This document shows positions 1 through 7,779 of a stretch of DNA of 32,229 nucleotides, piece by piece; positions within the stretch are counted from its first letter, which is position 1; the number at the start of each line of letters is the position of its first letter. The DNA is taken from assembly GCF_035938995.1 (NCBI RefSeq), contig NZ_DASZGI010000304.1, positions 1 through 32,229 of the forward strand, written 5' to 3'. The stretch is from DASZGI01 sp035938995 (GTDB lineage Bacteria > Actinomycetota > Actinomycetes > Streptomycetales > Catenulisporaceae). The notes beneath the pieces are model-generated. The model saw only the letters and a program-made list of their open reading frames with translations, searched no databases and had not been told where the DNA came from. Position numbers and translations under genes: made by a program.

Positions 1-38
1 GTGCGCGCCCGATCGTGTGGGTCCGATCGGGCGCGCAC
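1..38. terminator. Perfect 15-bp hairpin at left edge of window
   Basis: Bases 1-15 and 24-38 are perfect reverse complements (GTGCGCGCCCGATCG) around an 8-nt loop. The hairpin lies about 90 bp beyond the 3' end of the geosmin synthase gene and is symmetric, so it could terminate transcription from either side. No T-run follows, which is common in high-GC actinomycetes. The gene to the left is outside the window. Confidence 0.65.
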
Positions 39-125
39 GAGTCCATCGGTGCAGGCAGGTCTCGGGTCAGAGGCGTCGGACGCCGGATGCGTGAGCCGTC
101 AGACGCGTCAGACGTCAGGGGGTCT

Positions 126-2339
126 TCAGTGCTGCGTCGCGATCAGGTCGTCCACGTGGCTCGCGCCGGTGCCGATCCCGGTGGGGCCCTCGATCGCCAC
201 CGCCTGCGCCCTGGTCGGCCGGAAGCGCCGGTAGAGGTCGGGCTCCTTGTACCGGCCGACCGCGCGGTGCCAGTTGAGGATCGCCGCGATCCAGTCCTGC
301 AGCTCGCGGGCCCGCCGGTCGAGCACCGCCCGGACCGGCGGCTCGACCGCCCGGTCCGCGTAGAAGGCGGGCAGCTCGTAGGCGATGACGTGCTGGAACT
401 GCTCCAGTCGGGCCGCCATCAGGTCCGCCACGAGCTCGACGGCGCGCTCCCGCCCGCAGCGGAGGAAGTTGTCGACGACCAGGACGATGTTGTGTCTCTC
501 GCCCTCGAACTGGATCTCCTTCTGGAAAGAGAACAGGTCGTTGAGCATGCAGCAGTAGTCGGCGGCGGTGTTCTCCAGGTCCTGCACGACACGCGAGCGG
601 TAGAGCTCGGGCGGGACCAGCTCGCCGTGCTTGATCCGGGCCAGTTCCATCGTCAGCGGCGCGCCGAAGGTGTCGCGGCGCATCTCGACGTAGTCGACCG
701 GGTCCGGGATGCGTCCGACGATCTCGTTGGACACCTCCCAGATCCAGGCTTCGACCATGCCCTCGACGGTCGTGCGGAGTCTGCGCTTGTGCGCGGTGGC
801 CATGGTCGCGGTCGCGCGCTGCCACAGCTCCGCCAGGCCCGTCTCCATCGGGTTCGCGGGGGCCGGCAGTTCGCCGAGTTCGGACTCGTCGATCGGCATC
901 AGGCGGGAGAGGCGCTGCGCCTGGGCGATCGCGCCGGGCAGGTCCTTGCCGCGGGAGAACACGGCCGGGTAGTAGTCGTCGGCGTAGGTGCCCCAGGTCA
1001 GCCACAGGGAGCCGAGGTTGAGCTCCGCGGCGGGCCCGTCCGGGTCGAGACCGGCCGCGCACAGGGCGAAGTCGAAGGTCTCCAAGTCGCGTTTGCTCCA
1101 CAGCGCGCCGCCAGGCGTCTGGTACGTGGACGTCGGAGCCACCATGCCCGTGCTGCGCGCCCACACGCGTATCGCCTCGCGCGCGCCCTGCAGGTTCGGG
1201 TTCAGGCGCAGCGGGAACGGCACGCTGAGCGTGGGCAGCGGGAGCGGACCGGTCTCCTCATGTGGGATGTGCGAGTGCTGCCGCACTCTGCCGAGCCCAG
1301 CCGTCACGGTGCCGAGGCCGGTCGGGCCGCCGAGCGGGCGGCGCGCCTCCTGATTCATGTAGCGGCTCGAGCGCATGTGCCACTCGTGTCCGCCGGACTG
1401 CCAGTCCTGCAGACCCTTCGCGTACGCGGTCACTGCCGCCGCCTGCGCCGGATCGGCGCCGGTCAGCGCGAGCAGTTCGGGCACCTCGGTCAGCGCGGTG
1501 TGCTCGAACTGCTGGAGCCGGGAGGTGAGCAGCTCGTTGACGGTGTCGGCGGCGCGCTGGGTCGAGTAGCCGAGGAAGCGCTCGAAGACCAGCACGCTGT
1601 TGCTCAGCTCCCCCTCCTCCTCGACCTCGCGCTGGTAGGAGAACAGGTCGTTGCGCAGGTGCACGGCGTCGGCGAAGGTCTCCTTCAGCACGCGGATCGG
1701 CCGGGTGGCGGCGAGGTTGTCGGGCACCTCCATCCCGTTCGCGTGCTCGACGATGTCGGCCGACCAGGGCGCGCCGCCGACCTTGCGGCGCATCTCGATG
1801 TACTCGATCGGGTTGGCGACCTGCCCGGTGGTGATGTGGGACAGCTCCCAGAGCGATTCCTCGAGCAGGTTCTGGGTGCTGCGGGCGAAGCGGCGGCGCC
1901 ACCCCGTGGACATGCGGGGCACGGTGCGCGTCCAAAGATCGGCGAGACCGCGCTCGACCGGATTGGTCGGTTCCGGCATCAGGCCGCATTCGACCGGCAT
2001 GAAGGCGGGGAGGCGGTCGAGGTAGGCCTTCGCGCCCGCCTTGTCCTGCGGCCGCTTGTAGAGCTCGAGGAAGTGATCGTCGAAGTAGAACACCCATACG
2101 TACCAGTCCGTCACCAGGTCCAGCTCCGGACCGTCGCAGTCGGGATGGGTGTAGGCGCACATCAGGCCGTAGTCGTGCTTGCCGAGATCGCTTTCGTCCC
2201 AGATGTGCCGGCCGCCCTGTGGCTCGAAGAAGCCCATCTCGTCGGCCCACTCACGGCTGTGCTCGCGGGCGCGGTCCACGTTCGGGTTGAGGCGCGCTGG
2301 GTACGGCATGTAGAAATCGGGCAACACGAAAGGTTGCAT
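126..2339 (-). CDS. geoA: Geosmin synthase (germacradienol/geosmin synthase), two terpene-cyclase domains
   Basis: This 737-residue protein has the size and layout of bifunctional geosmin synthases. The N-terminal domain cyclises farnesyl diphosphate to germacradienol and germacrene D; the C-terminal domain converts germacradienol to geosmin. Both are Mg2+-dependent class I cyclases. The N-domain shows the aspartate-rich motif DDHFLE at 87-92 and the NSE triad NDLFSYQRE at 230-238. The C-domain shows DDYYP at 454-458 and NDLFSFQKE at 600-608, so all metal ligands are intact in both halves. The ATG is preceded by GGAGG at 2351-2355, 11 nt away. The gene is monocistronic: its neighbour is divergent, and a large hairpin (1-38) follows it. 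No Crp-like gene of the kind often found beside geosmin synthases is visible here. Confidence 0.97.
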   Translation of the reverse strand: MQPFVLPDFYMPYPARLNPNVDRAREHSREWADEMGFFEPQGGRHIWDESDLGKHDYGLMCAYTHPDCDGPELDLVTDWYVWVFYFDDHFLELYKRPQDKAGAKAYLDRLPAFMPVECGLMPEPTNPVERGLADLWTRTVPRMSTGWRRRFARSTQNLLEESLWELSHITTGQVANPIEYIEMRRKVGGAPWSADIVEHANGMEVPDNLAATRPIRVLKETFADAVHLRNDLFSYQREVEEEGELSNSVLVFERFLGYSTQRAADTVNELLTSRLQQFEHTALTEVPELLALTGADPAQAAAVTAYAKGLQDWQSGGHEWHMRSSRYMNQEARRPLGGPTGLGTVTAGLGRVRQHSHIPHEETGPLPLPTLSVPFPLRLNPNLQGAREAIRVWARSTGMVAPTSTYQTPGGALWSKRDLETFDFALCAAGLDPDGPAAELNLGSLWLTWGTYADDYYPAVFSRGKDLPGAIAQAQRLSRLMPIDESELGELPAPANPMETGLAELWQRATATMATAHKRRLRTTVEGMVEAWIWEVSNEIVGRIPDPVDYVEMRRDTFGAPLTMELARIKHGELVPPELYRSRVVQDLENTAADYCCMLNDLFSFQKEIQFEGERHNIVLVVDNFLRCGRERAVELVADLMAARLEQFQHVIAYELPAFYADRAVEPPVRAVLDRRARELQDWIAAILNWHRAVGRYKEPDLYRRFRPTRAQAVAIEGPTGIGTGASHVDDLIATQH

Positions 2340-2492
2340 GACGGCACGCCCCTCCTGATCACCTGAGCGGTGCGGCAGTCGGCGCGTCGCGCGCCGTCCC
2401 CACCCGAGACAACGACACCAAACCCAGACCCCGAAGTCATGTGCGCGGTCACCGAATCACCCGTGAGAGTTAATCGGAAGCCTGGGAGCGCG

Positions 2493-2523
2493 TTGAAGCG
2501 CATCACCGGGATAGGTGCATAGT
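2493..2523 (+). promoter_or_regulatory. Candidate promoter of the EcsC-like gene
   Basis: TTGAAG (2493-2498) and CATAGT (2518-2523) are 19 nt apart; the overlapping TGCATA (2516-2521) gives a 17-nt spacer. This puts the start point near 2529, downstream of the GTG at 2522, and supports the ATG at 2570 as the real start of the next gene. Prediction only. Confidence 0.4.
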
Positions 2524-2569
2524 GCGGCCTGGAAGATTTCGCCGACCAGGGGAAGCGGAGGCGCGAGCG

Positions 2570-3331
2570 ATGACCGGTGCGGAGATACCTCAGGACGCGG
2601 CCAGTCCGGAGACTCCTGAGACGGACCCCGAGTCGGATGCGGCCCTGATCGGTGCGCTGGCGGAGACCGAGAGCGAACCGGTGCGCCGTGCGCTGCTGAC
2701 CCGGATGATGGACAGCGGCAAGCGGGCCGGCGGCATGGTCACCGGGCGTGGCGTGTGGTCCCTCGAGGCCCTGACCAACCGCATCGTGCGGCTGGCGCCC
2801 GAGCTGACCGTGAACAGCGGGGCGGCGCTGAGGAAGCGTTATCCCGGGCGCGGTCCGGACCAGATCGCGGACGAGCTGATCGCGCGGGCGGCGCGGGCCG
2901 CCGCTGCGGTGGGCGCGGCGACCGGCGCGGCCGCCTTCCTGCCGATCCCGTTCGCCTGGCCGGTCGAGCTGGCCACCGAGTCGGTCGTGGTGATCGGCAT
3001 CGAGATCAAGCTGGTCGCCGAACTGCACGAGGTGTACGACACGCCGGTCGGCGGCGCGCCGCGCGAGCGGGCGCTGGCCTACGTCGGCGCCTGGGCCCAG
3101 CAGCGCGGCGCCGTCGCGCCCGCCGACGCCACGATCGCGGCCGGCTCGGTCGCGGCCAAACGGCTGCGCCGCCGGATCGCGCTGCGCACCGGCCGCGACC
3201 TGGTCTCGCTCGGGCCGCTACTGAGCGGCGCGGCGCTGGGGGCGGCGATGAACCACCACGAGACGCGGCGGCTGGGCCGGCGGATGAAGCGGGACCTGCG
3301 GCGGCGCGTGGTGATCGAGCCGCCGCAGTGA
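2570..3331 (+). CDS. Conserved membrane-associated protein, possibly EcsC-like
   Basis: This is a 253-residue protein of unknown function. Starting at ATG 2570 gives a GGAG ribosome site (2557-2560) at 9 nt; the GTG at 2522 in the same frame has none and falls in a putative -10 box. The N-terminus (about 30 residues) is acidic. The middle carries a long Ala/Gly-rich hydrophobic stretch (about residues 105-150), with AAAFLPIPFAWPVELATES at its centre, followed by an Arg-rich basic C-terminus with repeated RR pairs. This profile recalls the EcsC/DUF697-type membrane-associated proteins of actinomycetes, but no decisive motif is visible. It is divergent from geosmin synthase and ends 12 bp from the convergent 3D-domain gene, so it is probably transcribed alone. 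Confidence 0.75.
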   Translation: MTGAEIPQDAASPETPETDPESDAALIGALAETESEPVRRALLTRMMDSGKRAGGMVTGRGVWSLEALTNRIVRLAPELTVNSGAALRKRYPGRGPDQIADELIARAARAAAAVGAATGAAAFLPIPFAWPVELATESVVVIGIEIKLVAELHEVYDTPVGGAPRERALAYVGAWAQQRGAVAPADATIAAGSVAAKRLRRRIALRTGRDLVSLGPLLSGAALGAAMNHHETRRLGRRMKRDLRRRVVIEPPQ

Positions 3332-3343
3332 GCCGCGGACGCG

Positions 3344-4720
3344 TCAGGAGCTGAGCGACACGTCGTCGACGTCGACGACGGATTGGCCGTACCAGCCGTG
3401 CACCCAGACGGTGACGGATGTCGTGCTCGCCCCGGTGGTGATGGACGTGCTCAGCTGGGTCCAGCCGGAGGCCCCGGGCGTCCAGGTGCTCGAGGCTGTG
3501 CCGCCGGGGACGTTCGCGCCCAGGTACGCGTAGTTCCCCTGCACCCACACGGTCAGCTTGTATGTCGTGTTCGGCTGGACCGCGACGCTCTGCGAGCACT
3601 GGGCGTCGTCGGATGAGGTCGGGGTGAGCTGGAGTGCGTGCGAGCCGGAGTGGGTCGGCGACGAGACGACGGCGCCGGTCCCGGAGTCACACGTCCACGG
3701 GCTGAGCGCGCCGGTCTCGAACCCGGAGTTGGCCACCAGGTTGCCGGTGGCCGGAGGGGTGGAGCTGGCGCTGGCGCTGGCCGACGGGGACGCAGGCACG
3801 GACGGCGATGCCGACGGAGAGGCGCTGGCGCTCACACTCGCGCTCGCACTGGGATTCGCGCTCGGGCTCGAGGGCGTCGTGGATCCGTACGGGTTGGCGA
3901 TGATCGTGATCGTGCGCGACTGCACGCCCCAGCCGTTCGCCTGCGACCCGGGCAGCCACACGTCCACGGTGTGGTTCTGGATCCAGGTGCCGATGTCGCC
4001 GGCGTAGCAGGTCCCGTATCCGGGGACGGTGAAGTACGTGCCCCAGGGGATCACGCGCGGGTCGACGGCGCAGACGCCGAGTTGGGAGTTGTACCCGGAC
4101 GCGGTCAGACCGCCGTCGTTGTAGGAGGTCACCGTCATGTTGATGGTGCTGCCGACCGGGGTCTGCCAGGGCACGACCGCGCCGCTCGACGAGAGCTGAT
4201 ACGGCACGGAGAGCTGGCCCATCGCCGCGTCCGAGCCGCTCTGGTCGGCCAGGGCGACCACGGTGTAGAAGGCGTTCTGGCAGGGGGCGGTGTCAGTGGC
4301 CGTGAGGGCGGGCTGCCCCCAGTCGGTGATCCAGGCCACTGACTGGCCGTTGCGCCAGACGCGGTAGGCCTGAGCGCCCGGGACCCGGTTGAAGGTGATG
4401 GTCACCTGGCTGCCGGACAGCGAGCCGGTGATGCCGGAGGGGGCGGGCAGGCGGCCGGTCAGATTCACCGGGGACGCGGTCTGCTGCGGGGGCACCCACG
4501 GCGTGGTGGTGCGCGCGGGCGGCGTCACGTTGGTCCAGAACGGACAGGTGGGCAGGCTGCTCGTGCCGACGGCGCTGGCGCTCTGGGCGAGAAAGGGTGC
4601 TGCCACGGCAAGTGCGGCGAGCAGTACGGCGCTCCCGGCGCCGACGACGCGCACTTTGCGTGTGCGGGTTCGAAGCGTGAGTGTTTCGCGGAAACTGCGC
4701 AGGACGGTTCGGAGAGACAT
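3344..4720 (-). CDS. Secreted 3D-domain (RlpA-like fold) protein with C-terminal carbohydrate-binding module
   Basis: This is a 458-residue exported protein. An ATG at 4720 has AAGGAGG 10 nt upstream; the longer frame from 4840 overlaps a promoter and lacks a ribosome site. Residues 1-50 are a signal peptide ending AQSASA. About 92-175 resembles an Fn3-like segment (ITFNRVPGAQAYRVWRNG). About 195-273 is a 3D domain with its three conserved aspartates (AVDPRVIPWGT, D220; AGDIG, D242; VDVW, D253). It is followed by a Ser/Ala/Pro linker (about 280-325) and a 130-residue CBM of the type found on actinomycete chitinases (NLVANSGFETG start, VDDVSLS end). 3D domains occur in peptidoglycan-active and resuscitation-type proteins (family knowledge), so a cell-wall or fungal-wall role is inferred. 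Confidence 0.9.
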   Translation of the reverse strand: MSLRTVLRSFRETLTLRTRTRKVRVVGAGSAVLLAALAVAAPFLAQSASAVGTSSLPTCPFWTNVTPPARTTTPWVPPQQTASPVNLTGRLPAPSGITGSLSGSQVTITFNRVPGAQAYRVWRNGQSVAWITDWGQPALTATDTAPCQNAFYTVVALADQSGSDAAMGQLSVPYQLSSSGAVVPWQTPVGSTINMTVTSYNDGGLTASGYNSQLGVCAVDPRVIPWGTYFTVPGYGTCYAGDIGTWIQNHTVDVWLPGSQANGWGVQSRTITIIANPYGSTTPSSPSANPSASASVSASASPSASPSVPASPSASASASSTPPATGNLVANSGFETGALSPWTCDSGTGAVVSSPTHSGSHALQLTPTSSDDAQCSQSVAVQPNTTYKLTVWVQGNYAYLGANVPGGTASSTWTPGASGWTQLSTSITTGASTTSVTVWVHGWYGQSVVDVDDVSLSS

Positions 4721-4759
4721 CCGGCCCGTTCCTCCTTGCCGTCGGCGTGGTTGGACGGA

Positions 4760-4780
4760 CGGGTCGCGCGGGGCGACCCG
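4760..4780 (-). promoter_or_regulatory. Leader hairpin of the 3D-domain gene
   Basis: CGGGTCGC (4760-4767) pairs perfectly with GCGACCCG (4773-4780) around a 5-nt loop. It lies inside the predicted 5' leader, between the promoter (4811-4840) and the ribosome site (4731-4735). The leader is only about 80 nt, apparently too short for the ydaO riboswitch often found upstream of actinomycete cell-wall hydrolases. Confidence 0.5.
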
Positions 4781-4810
4781 ATCCGCCGGCGCCGTGGCGG
4801 AGTGCGTCTC

Positions 4811-4840
4811 ACTATGGTTCAGCCCGATTCGGCGCGTCAA
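4811..4840 (-). promoter_or_regulatory. Candidate sigma-70-type promoter of the 3D-domain gene
   Basis: Read on the minus strand, TTGACG (4840-4835) and CATAGT (4816-4811) are 18 nt apart. The predicted start point near 4804 leaves a leader of about 80 nt before the ATG at 4720. Confidence 0.6.
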
Positions 4841-4912
4841 CGCACGTCGGAGGGTTGATGGCCCCGATTGGTCAAGGGAGACATAAGGCAGCGATATGGG
4901 TGCTCGGGACCG

Positions 4913-5053
4913 TCAGAGCGGCAGGCCGCGCTCGAGGTGTTCGAGGGCTGAGTCGAGCAGGGCGATGTAGCCCACGTAGTCGGATTCCGGGTGGTCTCCG
5001 GCGCGCAGCGCGAGCGCGATCAGCACCCACCACCTGCGGTCGCCCATCTTCAT
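4913..5053 (-). CDS. Small hypothetical protein (46 residues)
   Basis: A 46-codon ORF starts MKMGDRRWWVLIALALR and ends EHLERGLPL. An AGGGGG ribosome-site candidate (5062-5067) lies 8 nt before the ATG. Third positions are mostly G/C, as in neighbouring genes. Predicted features are an aromatic/hydrophobic N-terminal helix and an acidic amphipathic C-terminal helix. I do not recognise the family. Its 5' side abuts the transposase remnant, so its original promoter may have been displaced. It could also be a chance ORF. Confidence 0.42.
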   Translation of the reverse strand: MKMGDRRWWVLIALALRAGDHPESDYVGYIALLDSALEHLERGLPL

Positions 5054-5083
5054 GAGAGATGCCCCCTATCGCTAGCTCTTCCT

Positions 5084-5414
5084 AATCGCTGGACGTGGTT
5101 GATCCTCGCCGCGCACACCCAGTTGCGCCTGGCCCGCCACCTGACCGAGGACTTGCGCCGCCCCTGGGAGCGGCCCGCCGCTCCGGGCCGGCTGACCCCG
5201 GCCCGGGTACGCCGCGGGTTTCGGAACCTGCGCGAAGACCGGCTCGCCAGCCGGTGCACCGAAACCCACCTACCCCGGCCCCGGACGCCCAAAGGGCTCG
5301 AAGAACCGCCGTCCGGCACCCCGCCACGACGTGGGACGGATCCTCGCCACCGGCGAGGCCTACGAGCGTCCCGCCCACCACAAGAAAGGCACCAAACCGC
5401 GCCGCGCCACTTAA
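5084..5414 (+). pseudogene. Transposase remnant (C-terminal fragment, frameshifted)
   Basis: From 5084 one frame reads NRWTWLILAAHTQLRLARHL, then a stretch ending RVRRGFRNLR. Around 5228-5243 the reading moves by one base into another frame that reads GSPAGAPKPTYPGPGRPKGS, then HDVGRILATGEAYERPAHHK, ending at TAA 5412-5414. Joined, the two pieces match the conserved C-terminus of a transposase family common in Streptomyces. The N-terminal catalytic part is missing: upstream DNA belongs to the small minus-strand ORF. It is therefore a 5'-truncated, frameshifted relic of an insertion sequence, not a functional gene. Confidence 0.75.
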
Positions 5415-5442
5415 ACGACAAGTTGAGAGTTACACGTTTTTT

Positions 5443-5524
5443 GGCACAGGCGACACGACGTGCCCGGACGAGATCGGGGCCGCCGATCTGCCGGACACGC
5501 GATCCCCCGTTGATCGCCTGTGCC
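5443..5524. repeat. 82-bp element with perfect 11-bp inverted ends
   Basis: GGCACAGGCGA (5443-5453) and TCGCCTGTGCC (5514-5524) are perfect inverted repeats. Between them AGATCGG (5471-5477) pairs with CCGATCT (5483-5489). It lies in the 227-bp gap between the transposase remnant and the next gene. It could be an end of the degraded insertion sequence, a tiny non-autonomous element, or a structured transcript end. No target-site duplication was seen. Confidence 0.5.
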
Positions 5525-5579
5525 GGGATCAGCCTGGCCTGACGCGGGCCGCAGCGGTACCTGAGAGGTCTTAGGGTGC

Positions 5580-5598
5580 CGTTCGCGCAGGGCGAACG
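5580..5598. promoter_or_regulatory. 7-bp inverted repeat upstream of the 176-residue gene
   Basis: CGTTCGC (5580-5586) and GCGAACG (5592-5598) flank GCAGG. It sits just before a possible -35 (TTGCTT, 5604-5609), about 45 bp from the ATG at 5642, so an operator role is as likely as termination. Confidence 0.35.
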
Positions 5599-5641
5599 AG
5601 AATTTGCTTCCGTAAAGCTGTAATCATGTAATCATCGAGGC

Positions 5642-6172
5642 ATGGCTACTCAGGACGAGGTCACCGAGACCATCCGCGGCTGGTTCACCGGCCGCCTCCC
5701 CCAGGATCTGTTCGACGGGCCGCCCGAGGTGACGGTCGACCGCGAGGAGATCACCATCGTCGGCCGCATCCCCGAACCCGAGACGGCGGACGACGCCTCC
5801 GAGGCCGAGCGCGCCGCCGCCCGCGAAGGCCGGATCAAAGAGTTCCGCGAGCGCACCCGGGAGTCGCGCATACGTGTCGCCTCCGAGGCTGAGCACAAGT
5901 TCCGACGCAAGGTGTCGTGGTGGGTGCGCTGCGGCGAGACCACGCAGCCGTTCACCACGCTCGCGGTGCCGATGATGACCCGGCTGCGCCAGCGCGACCG
6001 CCAGGTGCTCGACACCCTGGTCGACGCCGGGGTGGCGCGCAGCCGCGCCGACGCGCTGGCCTGGTGCGTGCGGCAGGTCGGCGAGCGGGCCGAGTCGTGG
6101 ATGGCGGAGCTGCGCGACGCGATGCGCACCGTCGAGCGGATCCGCGACGCCGGCCCCGATCTCGACGGCTGA
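5642..6172 (+). CDS. Conserved hypothetical protein (176 residues)
   Basis: This is a soluble, highly charged 176-residue protein that I recognise only as an actinobacterial conserved hypothetical. The first 70 residues are acidic (DREEITIVGRIPEPE); the middle (about 75-105) contains KVSWWVRCGETTQPF. The C-terminal 65 residues, beginning MMTRLRQRDRQVLDTLVDAG and continuing RSRADALAWCVRQV, resemble a ribbon-helix-helix or similar helical DNA-binding segment. The start is ATG 5642. GAGG ends only 1 nt before it, too close for a normal ribosome site, so a leaderless or near-leaderless mRNA is possible; TAATCATG/TAATCATC repeats lie at the expected -10 distance. It converges on the SGNH hydrolase gene with a 66-bp gap. 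Confidence 0.8.
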   Translation: MATQDEVTETIRGWFTGRLPQDLFDGPPEVTVDREEITIVGRIPEPETADDASEAERAAAREGRIKEFRERTRESRIRVASEAEHKFRRKVSWWVRCGETTQPFTTLAVPMMTRLRQRDRQVLDTLVDAGVARSRADALAWCVRQVGERAESWMAELRDAMRTVERIRDAGPDLDG

Positions 6173-6238
6173 CCCCCCGCCCCAGCGAACTTCCCCGCGG
6201 TCCGCTTCCCAACGCCCGCCCCGCCCCGCTTCCAGCTC

Positions 6239-7651
6239 CTAGCTCTTCGCCGTCTCCCCCGCCGCGTTCACCGAGGTGTCCTGCTTCGCCAGCGCCTGCT
6301 GGTCAGCCAGCGCGATCGCCAACTCGCCGGCGGCGGTCGGGTGCAGCGGGGCGCTGTCGTGCAGGCCCTGCACATAGGGCTGCGACGTGCACAGTTCGTG
6401 GCCGTCGAAGCGGGGCTGGACCGGGGTGAAGCCGAAGGTCTGGGCGCCGTCCTTGAGCACCGTGTTCAGGGTTCCCAGCCGCGACAGCAGGACACTGACC
6501 TTCGCCTCCGTGAAGCCAGCCTGGGTCAAGCAGCTCACGTCGCTGCCGAACGGGGCGAAGTACTCGTTGATCAGCACTTGGGGATGCTGCGGCAGGGCGG
6601 CCAGGTCGTGCAGCAGTTCGTAGTAGTCCCTCGTGAATCCGGCCAGGTTGGACTGGAAGTACGCGGTCGAGGCCTGGTCGTCACAGGTCGCGGCGAGTGC
6701 GCAGAGCACTGCCATGCTGTGCCACTGCAGGTCGTTGGCGCCGATGCTGACCGCGACGACCGTGGCCCGGTCTGCCTGCTCCAGAAGGCTGAACTGCGGC
6801 GGCGCGACCTGGTTGCCGATGTACTGCACGCCGAGGATGCCCTCGGACGCGGTGGCTCCGCTGCACGCCAGGTTGAGCACGTTCCAGCCGTTGACCGCCG
6901 CCAGATCCGCAGCGTAGGAGTCGGCGCTGCGGCCGCAGGCGGTGTCCAGCGCGCTGGGCTTGTCGACCAGCGGGTTGCCGAGCCCCGCCGCGGTCGAGTC
7001 GCCGATCACCACGGCCTGCACGCCCGGCCGGACGTCGCCGGCCGGGCGCGGCGCGGCGCCCGGCCGGCTCGATCCGACCAAGTCGTCCAGGGACTTGACC
7101 TGGCGCAGGGTGCCCGGGGTGCCGGCGGCGAAGGCCACCACGGCGACCACGTTGGCCACGATCGCGACCAGCGTGCCGATGCCCACGACCCGCACCATCT
7201 TCGGGCGCGGGTAGTGGCGCGCACCGGCGAGCGCGAGCAGCAACAGCACCGCGAACCCGGCGGTGATCACGGTCTGCCAGACGAAGTAGTGCCGCCAGCC
7301 GGAGACCAGCGCGGAGCTGAGGCCGCCGGCCGCCGCGCGCTTGTCGGAGCTCTGGACGAACTGGGTCAGCTGGTCGTCGATGGTGATGCGGGTCAGCTCG
7401 AGCCGGGGGCGGATCAGGCCGCTGAACTGCTGCCGGGTCGCCATGGCCTGGCCGAACAGGTCCAGCTCGCCGGGGCCGGAAAGGCTCAGACCAGGGCGGG
7501 CGGCGCCGACCGCGACGGTCTGGCCCGCCGTGGACACCGACTGCGCCGGGGTGACGATGAGGGCCAGCCATGAGGCGATCCCGGCCACGAGGAGGAACGC
7601 CAGGGCGAATCCCCCGATGATGCGTGCCCGCAGCACGAGCGTGCGTTTCAC
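6239..7651 (-). CDS. Membrane-anchored SGNH/GDSL-family hydrolase
   Basis: A 470-residue protein starts at GTG 7651, with GGGAGG (7659-7664) 7 nt upstream; an upstream in-frame ATG at 7705 has no such site. It has an N-terminal membrane segment (about 10-34) and two more (about 124-147 and 153-177), then an extracellular SGNH domain. Block I is VVIGDSTAAGLG with nucleophile Ser219. The oxyanion block is GAND at 304-307, and catalytic His is in LHPTAAG near 437. No Asp sits three residues before that His, as in some Streptomyces lipases that use a Ser-His dyad. An esterase or deacylase acting on envelope polymers is a reasonable inference; the substrate is unknown. It lies 128 bp downstream of the ABC permease on the same strand, probably with its own promoter. 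Confidence 0.88.
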   Translation of the reverse strand: MKRTLVLRARIIGGFALAFLLVAGIASWLALIVTPAQSVSTAGQTVAVGAARPGLSLSGPGELDLFGQAMATRQQFSGLIRPRLELTRITIDDQLTQFVQSSDKRAAAGGLSSALVSGWRHYFVWQTVITAGFAVLLLLALAGARHYPRPKMVRVVGIGTLVAIVANVVAVVAFAAGTPGTLRQVKSLDDLVGSSRPGAAPRPAGDVRPGVQAVVIGDSTAAGLGNPLVDKPSALDTACGRSADSYAADLAAVNGWNVLNLACSGATASEGILGVQYIGNQVAPPQFSLLEQADRATVVAVSIGANDLQWHSMAVLCALAATCDDQASTAYFQSNLAGFTRDYYELLHDLAALPQHPQVLINEYFAPFGSDVSCLTQAGFTEAKVSVLLSRLGTLNTVLKDGAQTFGFTPVQPRFDGHELCTSQPYVQGLHDSAPLHPTAAGELAIALADQQALAKQDTSVNAAGETAKS

Positions 7652-7779
7652 CGGCGCGCCTCCCGAGTGTGCATCCGTGCCATACCGCCACGGATGGAAC
7701 ATCATCTCACGGAGGGCGCGCGAGTCGGACTATTCCCGAGGATCGTGACAATCCATGCGGATCCGCGTCGCCATGGCGG

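Noticed and set aside
15..2366. 783-codon plus-strand ORF opposite geosmin synthase
   Set aside because: It is the antisense shadow of a gene with strong G/C third positions: Arg/Asp/Val-rich, no ribosome site and no recognisable domain.
4721..4840. Start at 4840 for the 3D-domain protein
   Set aside because: The extra 40 residues overlap the -35/-10 region and would hide the signal peptide; ATG 4720 has AAGGAGG.
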